Assembly: GCA_937926185.1 (NCBI GenBank)
Contig: CALEYM010000333.1
Span: 1-5,581 of the forward strand
DNA from: an uncultured Bacteroidota bacterium
Lineage (GTDB): Bacteria; Bacteroidota; Bacteroidia; Chitinophagales; Saprospiraceae
DNA: 5,581 nt
Direction: 5' to 3'
The notes beneath the pieces are model-generated. The model made no database searches, was not told where the DNA came from, and saw nothing but the letters and a program-made list of their open reading frames with translations. Position numbers and translations under genes: made by a program. Each line of letters begins with the position of its first letter. Within the stretch, counting starts at the first letter, position 1. Positions 1 through 4,664 of this stretch are shown here, piece by piece.

Positions 1-36
1 GCCGTTTTCGATGCTGTGCGGGTATTGAAACGTCAT
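1..36 (-). CDS. 5' end of a gene, possibly a cupin-domain protein (partial)
   Basis: Only the first 12 codons lie in the window. They read M-T-F-Q-Y-P-H-S-I-E-N-G from an ATG at 36-34, and the frame stays open to the window edge. The ATG follows an A/T-rich leader (ACAAAATG on the minus strand), as expected for a Bacteroidota start. The motif YPHxIENG resembles the N-terminus of small cupin-domain proteins as I remember them, but 12 residues cannot establish a family. It lies downstream of the cytochrome c gene on the same strand, separated by 129 nt that include a large hairpin. It may therefore be the next gene of the same cluster or an independent unit. The existence of a gene is moderately supported; the product is a guess. 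Confidence 0.4.
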   Translation of the reverse strand, partial: MTFQYPHSIENG

Positions 37-61
37 TTTGTATAAAATTAAATAAAATAGG

Positions 62-137
62 TGTGTTCAGTCTTCCCGGGCCGGTAGCTGTAAAGATATT
101 GATCAAAATGGTTACCGGCCGGAGAAAACTGAACACA
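62..137. repeat. 25-bp imperfect inverted repeat (intergenic hairpin, possible terminator)
   Basis: Arms 62-86 and 113-137 are reverse complements at 22 of 25 positions and enclose a 26-nt loop. In RNA copied from the minus strand, two of the three mismatches become G-U wobbles and the third is a C-C opposition. The structure is therefore better in the direction of the flanking genes than in the other. It lies 28 bp past the cytochrome c stop codon. On the minus strand it is followed by a T-rich but interrupted stretch (positions 60-38), so it could act as a terminator or 3'-end stabiliser for the cytochrome transcript. The loop contains the palindrome TTGATCAA. A mobile palindromic element is an alternative. 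The dyad is certain; its role is inferred. Confidence 0.65.
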
Positions 138-165
138 GTGTTATTATTTGATTGATTATTATGCG

Positions 166-1140
166 TTAATTAGCCGCGGCCGATACTTTCACATTGTTAC
201 TGATAGCCGGTACTGTTTGCAGATAGACCCATATCGCGGATACTTCTTCGTCGGTCAGCACGGTCATGGGTGGCATTAGCTGGCTGAGCGATTTGCCGTC
301 CGGCCGTTTTCCGAAGCGCACAGCCTCGGCGAACTGCGCTTCCGTCCAGGCGCCGATGCCGGTTTCGCGGTCGGGGGTGATGTTGGCGGAAAGCGCGCTG
401 TTGCCATGAGTGTCTGCCAGGTGGTTTCCGCCACCGAGGTACCCTTTCGATTTTTCGGGCTCGTCGAGATTATTGGTTTCAAAACTCGCGGAGTGACAGG
501 TAAAACACTCCCATTTGCCGTTGACCAGGTAGCGGCCGTAGGCGAGTTTGTCGGAGGGCGGAGGGGCGACGATGGGTTTTTCCGGATAAGGCATTGGTTT
601 TATCAGCATTTTCAACCACAGATTGCCCAGAAAGGCCAGCTCGGCCGGCGGCTGGCGGCGTTCGGAGGGTTGCACCTCCGGCGCGTCGGAGCGCAGGAAA
701 GCGATAATGGCTGCCATATCTTCGTCCGACATATTCCGAAACATCATAAAGGGGCCCGAAATATGGCCGTCGCGTTTGATACCCGTGCGCAAAGCGTGCA
801 TCAGCTCGGCGTCGGTGTAGCGGCCAATGCCGGCGTCGGGATGTTGGGTAAGGTTGGCCGACCAGATTTTGCCGAACGCGTCGTCGCTGACCCACAGGTC
901 GCCGCTGAGTTTGCCATCGGGTCCGCGATGGCAATGCACGCACATGGTCATAGTTATACGACGCCCTTCGGCGATTCGGGCGCTATCAGCGGTGATTTTC
1001 AAGTCGGGTGCTTTTACTTCATAGGTGGGCATCGACGCCAATTGGATGTAGGCGGCCAGTCCGAGGATCAAAACGAGCAGGCCAAGCAGGATAAAACCGA
1101 AAATTTTTAGCGCTTTTTTCATAACAGGGTGTGTTTTCAT
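166..1140 (-). CDS. membrane-anchored di-haem cytochrome c
   Basis: Predicted 324-residue c-type cytochrome with two haem-binding domains. Residues 11-33 form a strongly hydrophobic segment after a lysine-containing start, acting as an uncleaved anchor or signal peptide and placing the haem domains in the periplasm. Haem motif 1 is CVHCH at 67-71, with candidate axial methionines M132/M133. Haem motif 2 is CFTCH at 212-216, with candidate M289 or M292 in LMPPM. Each domain has the repeated context S-A-N-(L/I)-T (94-98 and 251-255), then G-I-G and a (Y/W)-T-(D/E)-A motif. This indicates internal duplication. Such proteins shuttle electrons between a periplasmic dehydrogenase or oxidase and the respiratory chain; the partner is not identifiable here. 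The ATG at 1140 lies 23 nt after the upstream methyltransferase stop, so the two are probably one operon. An ATG at 1122 (M-K-K-A-L-K) is an equally credible start and would give 318 residues. The frame stays open upstream to 1638, but that part runs antisense through the methyltransferase and is not protein-like. Confidence 0.93.
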   Translation of the reverse strand: MKTHPVMKKALKIFGFILLGLLVLILGLAAYIQLASMPTYEVKAPDLKITADSARIAEGRRITMTMCVHCHRGPDGKLSGDLWVSDDAFGKIWSANLTQHPDAGIGRYTDAELMHALRTGIKRDGHISGPFMMFRNMSDEDMAAIIAFLRSDAPEVQPSERRQPPAELAFLGNLWLKMLIKPMPYPEKPIVAPPPSDKLAYGRYLVNGKWECFTCHSASFETNNLDEPEKSKGYLGGGNHLADTHGNSALSANITPDRETGIGAWTEAQFAEAVRFGKRPDGKSLSQLMPPMTVLTDEEVSAIWVYLQTVPAISNNVKVSAAAN

Positions 1141-1163
1141 TAGTGAAATAAAATAACCGGTTT

Positions 1164-2162
1164 TCAGGCTTTTACCGCTTCGAGGATGGATTGCGGCCCC
1201 CGGGTCGGAATGATCCGGGTAAGCTTCAGACCTGCGCCGGCAAACAACCGGGCAAACTCTTCCTGTGTGCGTTCCCGTCCGCCGAGCATCACCTGCATGT
1301 GCAGGTCGTAGAAAAAACCGATCGGGCTGCCGCTGTCCGTGATGACCATTTCCATGGCCAGGATTTTTCCGCCGGGTTCGAGCGCGGCGGCGCAGGCGCG
1401 GAGTATTTCGACGGCTTTTTCGTCGTTCCAGTCGTGCAGGATGGATTTCAGGATCAGCAGATCGGCTCTCGGAACGTTCTCGAAAAAACTGCCGCCGACA
1501 ATTTCGCAACGGTCGTCGTGCATAACGATGTCCGCTTCTGCCACCACGAAAGGCAAATCGAACAAGATGCCCCGTGCCTGCGGATATCGTTCCAGGATGG
1601 TTTTCAACAGGAATCCGTGTCCGCCGCCCACGTCGCATACGGTGCGAACGCCTGAGAAATCGTAGTTACCGACGAGCGTATGGGCGCTCATCCGGGAAAG
1701 ATGGGTCATCCACTCGTTAAAGGGTTTGCCATATTCGGGATGCTCGCGGAAATACTCCCAGGGCTCCTGCCCCATCGCGTGCTGAAAAGCGGCCTGGCCT
1801 GTACGCAGCGAATGGATCACGTTGTTCCAGGATTCCTGCCAGGGTTCGTACGTCATCAGTTCGAGGCCTTTGGTGAGGTTGCCGGGCAAGTCTTTGCGGA
1901 AAAACTGTCCTGCCGGGCTCAGCCGGCAGTTTTCACTCTCCAATTCCACTACGCCGGCTTTCGACAGAAAGCGCAGAAAACGGAACAGGGTTTCCGGATG
2001 CGCCCCGCAGTGTACGGCTATTTCCCCAATGGTTCGGGTGTCGTCTTTCAGGTATTCGGGGATGCCCAGTTGCACGAGCGCGCTGACGGATTGCGTCATG
2101 GCGAACCCGGCGGCCAGTTGAAAAGCCTGGGCGATGGGCGGGAGAATGGATGCTGCGCTCAT
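1164..2162 (-). CDS. SAM-dependent O-methyltransferase (plant/CrtF-like O-methyltransferase family, PF00891 type)
   Basis: 332 residues, the usual length for this family. The N-terminal part (about 10-100) is a helical dimerisation and winged-helix region. It includes F-Q-L-A-A-G-F, L-G-I-P-E-Y-L, and a run on sequential R-F-L-R-F-L followed by an L-S-P-A-G segment. The C-terminal Rossmann domain has the SAM-binding glycine loop V-C-D-V-G-G-G-H-G at 175-183, then F-D-L-P at 201-204. Next come G-G-S-F-F at 223-227 and the catalytic-site motif H-D-W at 243-245, with H243 as the likely general base. L-E-P-G-G-K and the E271 region follow. These enzymes methylate a hydroxyl group of a small, often aromatic, molecule in the cytoplasm. 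The substrate cannot be read from sequence. The gene lies 23 nt upstream of the cytochrome c gene. Its ATG is 10 nt from the edge of the 9-bp repeat array, so its ribosome-binding region abuts that structure. No Shine-Dalgarno is visible. Confidence 0.93.
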   Translation of the reverse strand: MSAASILPPIAQAFQLAAGFAMTQSVSALVQLGIPEYLKDDTRTIGEIAVHCGAHPETLFRFLRFLSKAGVVELESENCRLSPAGQFFRKDLPGNLTKGLELMTYEPWQESWNNVIHSLRTGQAAFQHAMGQEPWEYFREHPEYGKPFNEWMTHLSRMSAHTLVGNYDFSGVRTVCDVGGGHGFLLKTILERYPQARGILFDLPFVVAEADIVMHDDRCEIVGGSFFENVPRADLLILKSILHDWNDEKAVEILRACAAALEPGGKILAMEMVITDSGSPIGFFYDLHMQVMLGGRERTQEEFARLFAGAGLKLTRIIPTRGPQSILEAVKA

Positions 2163-2172
2163 GATGGTGGTA

Positions 2173-2297
2173 GTTTAGATGGTTTAGATGGGGTTTAGAT
2201 GGTTTAGATGGTTTAGATGGGGTTTAGATGGTTTAGAACTGACCTGAACACATCTAAACCATCTAAACCATCTAAACCATCTAAACCATCTAAACCA
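2173..2297. repeat. inverted array of 9-bp tandem repeats (GTTTAGATG / CATCTAAAC)
   Basis: Left arm: six complete copies of GTTTAGATG start at 2173, 2182, 2193, 2202, 2211 and 2222, and a partial copy starts at 2231. Steps are 9 bp, except two of 11 bp where GG is inserted. Right arm: five complete copies of the reverse complement CATCTAAAC start at 2251, 2260, 2269, 2278 and 2287, with a partial copy after them. Arms 2193-2237 and 2253-2295 can pair over about 43 bp with one 2-nt bulge (2220-2221), around a 15-nt loop (2238-2252). Unit identity also allows sliding pairing registers. The array begins at the SnoaL-like stop codon and ends 10 nt before the methyltransferase ATG, so it fills the intergenic gap. 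It may act as a transcript-processing, attenuation or terminator-like element, or simply be a slipped-strand repeat. Function is inferred. Confidence 0.95.
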
Positions 2298-2774
2298 TTA
2301 TTTCCCTTGAGGAGGCATTACCGGCGTATTTTGTTCGAATTCCACCTGCCAGGCTCCGGTTTTGCGGCTGAGCACCATGGTGGAGCGACCTTCCCATTCG
2401 ATCGTATTGCCATCCATCACGGATTTGCCACTCAAATCGGAAACGGCCACGGCCACGGTCGGAGCGAGCATACGGACCTCGGTCACCGTCATTTTGAAAT
2501 TGGCGGGATCGGGTTTTTCCTGGGCAAATACGTTTGCGATATCTTCCCGGATAGCAGCCCGGCCATTGAGTTGTCTGCCCATCCAGTCAATCGATACGGC
2601 ATTTTCCGAGTATGCGCCGGCCACCTTGTCCACATCGCCGGCAAACCATGATTGCATGATGCCGTCGATCCAGGTACGAACGGCCTTTTCGTCGGAAGCG
2701 GATTGGGCGTGAAGGGTTTGCTGGAAAAACGCGAAGACGCAAAAGAGCAGGGCACTGAACACTGAAGTTTTCAT
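2298..2774 (-). CDS. secreted SnoaL/NTF2-like protein (SgcJ/EcaC-type)
   Basis: 158 residues from an ATG at 2774. Residues 1-23 form a Sec signal peptide: M-K-T, then a hydrophobic core L-L-F-C-V-F-A-F-F, with a plausible cleavage after L-H-A before Q24. The mature part (24-158) has the layout of the NTF2-like alpha+beta barrel. It shows an early helix with W-I-D-G-I-M-Q-S-W-F-A-G-D (35-47), then V-A-G-A-Y-S-E-N-A-V and a G-R-x-x-I-R element (71-76). Beta strands follow, ending with W-Q-V-E-F-E-Q-N-T (142-150). This matches SnoaL-like/DUF4440 proteins of the SgcJ/EcaC group. Family members range from cyclases and isomerases to binding proteins, so no reaction is assigned. Export to the periplasm fits the next-but-one gene, a periplasmic cytochrome. 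A TTG at 2834 would extend the frame, but it falls inside the promoter candidate and would bury the signal peptide, so 2774 is preferred. Confidence 0.85.
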   Translation of the reverse strand: MKTSVFSALLFCVFAFFQQTLHAQSASDEKAVRTWIDGIMQSWFAGDVDKVAGAYSENAVSIDWMGRQLNGRAAIREDIANVFAQEKPDPANFKMTVTEVRMLAPTVAVAVSDLSGKSVMDGNTIEWEGRSTMVLSRKTGAWQVEFEQNTPVMPPQGK

Positions 2775-2831
2775 TGAATAACAGTTTAAATTTAAAAAAT
2801 GAGTTTGAATAACTGGTGTGAAATGATGACA

Positions 2832-2839
2832 CAAAGGTG
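2832..2839 (-). promoter_or_regulatory. candidate -7 element for the SnoaL-like gene
   Basis: The minus strand reads CACCTTTG, one base off the Bacteroidota -7 consensus TAnnTTTG. It is 57 nt upstream of the ATG at 2774, a reasonable leader length. No convincing TTTG-type -33 element lies at the expected distance upstream, where the sequence is GC-rich, so this is a weak call. Confidence 0.35.
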
Positions 2840-2929
2840 GGGGCGGCCGTGCCCGGCATACATCGGCAGGAACGCGTAAACCGCCTACGCAGATTTGCGT
2901 ATTTTAATCTAAAAAATAATTTAAAATTT

Positions 2930-2962
2930 TTTGTTTAAAAATAATCTAATGTATTACCTTCG
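2930..2962 (+). promoter_or_regulatory. Bacteroidota-type promoter for the membrane protein gene
   Basis: A -33-like TTTG at 2930-2933 is followed after 21 nt by TACCTTCG at 2955-2962, which differs at one position from TAnnTTTG. The spacing suits the primary sigma factor of Bacteroidota. Transcription would begin near 2967-2970, leaving a leader of about 60 nt before the ATG at 3030. The surrounding sequence (2900-2955) is very AT-rich. This is the best promoter candidate in the window. Confidence 0.6.
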
Positions 2963-3029
2963 CATTGCCGTAGGTCATACTGCATAAATGGCTGGCTCCA
3001 ATATTTTTCAAAACAAAAACGCAACTGTC

Positions 3030-3569
3030 ATGAAAAAACAATTGATTGCAACACTGGTAGGCGGACTTATTCTTTTCGTCTGGCAATTTCTGTCCTGGTC
3101 TTTGCTCAACGTACACGGAAGTGAAATGGCGTACACGGCCAATCAGGATAAAATCCTGGAAAACCTGGCGCAGCATCTGGAAGAAGGCAGTTATTTTCTG
3201 CCGAATGTGCCGCCCGGCACTTCAAGCGAAGCGGCACAGGCAGCCATGGAAGCCAGCGTAGGAAAGCCCTGGGCAACTATCAGTTACCACAAGTCGATGA
3301 CCAATAATATGGGGATGAATATGTTCCGGGGCTTTGTGGTCGACCTGGTAGCCGTCTTTCTGCTGGTATGGTTATTTTCGAAATTTACCAGCATCGATAT
3401 CCGGACTGCCGTACTGGCCAGCCTGGCCGTGGGTGGTATCGGCTACCTGACCGGGCCGTACCTGAACAGTATCTGGTTTGAGAGCAATTCGATCGGGCAC
3501 CTCATCGATACGGTAGTGCAATGGGGATTGGTCGGCGCCTGGTTGGGCTGGTGGCTGCCCAGGCAATAA
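3030..3569 (+). CDS. four-helix integral membrane protein of unknown function
   Basis: 179 residues. Hydrophobic segments lie at about 5-27, 99-117, 124-147 and 157-176, giving a predicted four-helix inner-membrane protein. A soluble loop (about 28-98) between helices 1 and 2 contains the distinctive Y-F-L-P-N-V-P-P-G (55-63). The N-terminus (K-K, then L-V-G-G-L-I-L-F-V-W-Q-F-L-S-W) and the loop resemble hypothetical membrane proteins found across Proteobacteria and Bacteroidota that I recall without a named function. Helices 3 and 4 are glycine-rich (G-G-I-G, W-G-L-V-G-A-W-L-G-W-W), suggesting close packing. An in-frame ATG at 2988 would add 14 polar residues ahead of helix 1. The ATG at 3030 is preferred because it starts M-K-K directly before the helix. 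A promoter candidate lies 68 nt upstream. The stop codon is 1 nt from the convergent response-regulator stop, so no terminator fits between them. Confidence 0.85.
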   Translation: MKKQLIATLVGGLILFVWQFLSWSLLNVHGSEMAYTANQDKILENLAQHLEEGSYFLPNVPPGTSSEAAQAAMEASVGKPWATISYHKSMTNNMGMNMFRGFVVDLVAVFLLVWLFSKFTSIDIRTAVLASLAVGGIGYLTGPYLNSIWFESNSIGHLIDTVVQWGLVGAWLGWWLPRQ

Positions 3570-3570
3570 C

Positions 3571-4209
3571 TCAGACCAACTTATTTTTAATGGCAAACTG
3601 AACCAAACCCGCAATCCCGTTCACGCCGAGTTTCTGGATCAGGTTGTTCCGGTGCGTATCCGCGGTGCGCGGACTAATAAACAAACGGGCGCCGATCTCG
3701 GTACTGGAATACCCATGGGCCACAAGCCGCAGCACCTCAATCTCGCGCCCGGTGAGCTGACGCAGCAGCCCCTGGTCAGGATTGTGGGTTGGTTTCAAAA
3801 GCGCCAGCGTCACTTCGCTGGCAAAATAGCTTTCCCCGCGCGCCACGCGGCGAATCGCCTCGCTCAGTTCGTCGAGCGAGGCATTTTTAAATAAAAAACC
3901 GTTGACGCCTTTTTCCACGGCGCTTTGGATCAGTTCCCGTTGGTTGAGCATGGTGAGCAAAATGACTTTAACGCCGAAAAAATCGCGTTTGATCTGCTCC
4001 AGGGCGTCCAGGCCGTTGAGCAGGGGCATTTCGTAGTCGAGCAAAATAACGTCGGCTTTTACCCCCCTGCGCAGCAGGCCAATGACTTCCTGGCCGTTGG
4101 CCGCTTCACCCGTCACTTCTACGAAATCGAGCTCTTCCAGCAGGGCGCGGAAGCCTTTTCGGACCAATTGATGGTCGTCGGCGAGCAGGATTTTTATTTT
4201 TTGATGCAC
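3571..4209 (-). CDS. NarL/LuxR-family two-component response regulator
   Basis: 212 residues, standard for the family. The receiver domain (about 4-122) has the acidic pair D11-D12, the phospho-acceptor D58 in V-I-L-L-D-Y-E-M-P, the switch residue T86 in I-L-L-T-M, and K108 in F-L-F-K-N-A. The DNA-binding domain (about 149-212) is a LuxR-type helix-turn-helix. It starts L-T-G-R-E-I-E-V-L, with recognition region S-P-R-T-A-D-T-H-R-N-N-L and ends near K-L-G-V. Phosphorylation at D58 by a sensor kinase would be expected to alter dimerisation and target-gene transcription. The start is GTG at 4209: the codons before it read TAA CAA CAG, so an in-frame stop two codons upstream rules out a longer form. 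The receiver begins at once, so no later start fits. No kinase gene is adjacent, making it an orphan within this window. It converges with the membrane protein gene. Confidence 0.95.
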   Translation of the reverse strand: MHQKIKILLADDHQLVRKGFRALLEELDFVEVTGEAANGQEVIGLLRRGVKADVILLDYEMPLLNGLDALEQIKRDFFGVKVILLTMLNQRELIQSAVEKGVNGFLFKNASLDELSEAIRRVARGESYFASEVTLALLKPTHNPDQGLLRQLTGREIEVLRLVAHGYSSTEIGARLFISPRTADTHRNNLIQKLGVNGIAGLVQFAIKNKLV

Positions 4210-4252
4210 CTGTTGTTAAACGCTTTTTGATGCCCTTATGATACTTCTCCCG

Positions 4253-4466
4253 AACGACGCACTGCAATAACGAATCATCCCGCTAAAAGTCCGCGTTCAG
4301 TGACGACCGTACCGGGAGTTTGTTTTGATTCGGCGAAATATACGCCGCTGTTTGACTTCCCAAACTTCAATTGAAACGGTTTTTCGGGATTTGCCATTTT
4401 GGCAGCTTCTGTGCTTGTCCGGGAAGATATAAAATTGTTATTGACGACGTGCCGCAATAACCGAAT
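4253..4466. repeat. degenerate direct repeat, two copies about 190 bp apart
   Basis: Copy 1 (4253-4275) and copy 2 (4443-4466) share ACGACG, then GCAATAAC and GAAT in the same order, with scattered substitutions and a 1-nt indel. AAGTCCGC follows copy 1 at 4287-4294 and copy 2 at 4488-4495, but at different distances. This may be the trace of an old duplication or a decayed gene; chance similarity is not excluded. Confidence 0.35.
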
Positions 4467-4529
4467 ATCGTTTACATTTGGTGCAGGAAGTCCGCTACCC
4501 AGATAGGCATTTTCTCTGATGCCGGTCAT
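4275..4529 (-). CDS. doubtful small ORF, unknown function
   Basis: 84 codons from an ATG at 4529. AAGGA lies 4 nt upstream on the minus strand, a Shine-Dalgarno-like sequence that the other genes here lack. The product is polar, with no signal peptide, membrane segment or motif that I recognise. Third-position GC is about half by eye, lower than in the neighbouring firm genes. It points the same way as the response regulator and ends 65 nt before its start, so it could be a short upstream gene, a decayed fragment or a chance ORF. Part of it overlaps the second copy of the degenerate repeat. Confidence 0.25.
   Translation of the reverse strand: MTGIRENAYLGSGLPAPNVNDIRLLRHVVNNNFISSRTSTEAAKMANPEKPFQLKFGKSNSGVYFAESKQTPGTVVTERGLLAG
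4437..4461. promoter_or_regulatory. 7-bp dyad, possible operator or small hairpin
   Basis: GTTATTG (4437-4443) and CAATAAC (4455-4461) are perfect reverse complements around an 11-nt spacer. It lies between the divergent response regulator and lipoprotein genes. The size would suit a dimeric regulator such as a LuxR-type protein, but a 7-bp dyad can easily occur by chance and it overlaps the doubtful ORF. Confidence 0.25.
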
Positions 4530-4624
4530 AATGTCCTTGCCGCCGGCGATTGGCCGGGGGAAAGGGCTTTTTTATTTAAGGCTCAGGCGAAATAAAGCGC
4601 AACCTAAATCCTGTTCCCGGCCCG

Positions 4625-4641
4625 CCGCTATCCAATAGCGG
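4625..4641. promoter_or_regulatory. short GC-rich hairpin in the lipoprotein leader
   Basis: CCGCTAT (4625-4631) and ATAGCGG (4635-4641) pair perfectly around a 3-nt loop, ending 23 nt before the lipoprotein ATG. No T-run follows on either strand, so it is not a standard terminator. A leader stem affecting translation or mRNA stability is possible. Confidence 0.35.
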
Positions 4642-4664
4642 GAGCCACAAACTAATTTTCGATC

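Larger units (their letters stand above)
4210..4664. other. 455-nt intergenic stretch without a confident gene
   Basis: This separates the divergent response regulator and lipoprotein genes, so it should contain both promoters. No good match to the Bacteroidota promoter consensus was found for either. It holds a doubtful 84-codon minus-strand ORF (4275-4529), two degenerate copies of a 23-24-nt sequence, a 7-bp dyad around 4437-4461 and a 7-bp hairpin at 4625-4641. No RNA gene fold was recognised. Confidence 0.5.

Noticed and set aside
406..1110. 234-codon plus-strand ORF
   Set aside because: It lies opposite the cytochrome c gene, whose two haem motifs and signal anchor are unmistakable. 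The plus-strand product shows no family features.
1141..1638. Upstream extension of the cytochrome c reading frame to 1638 (490 codons in total)
   Set aside because: The extension runs antisense through the methyltransferase, is rich in arginine and low-complexity residues, and would place a clear signal/anchor sequence in the middle of the protein.
2173..2297. CRISPR array
   Set aside because: Units are 9 bp, directly abutting, with no spacers, and they change orientation half-way.
2217..2651. Plus-strand ORF with a repeated S-K-P segment
   Set aside because: The S-K-P repeats are a translation of the 9-bp array, and the rest is antisense to the SnoaL-like gene.
4543..4573. Rho-independent terminator (CCGGC-GATTG-GCCGG followed by T6)
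   Set aside because: The stem is only 5 bp, the T-run begins 10 nt after it, and no plus-strand gene ends just upstream.
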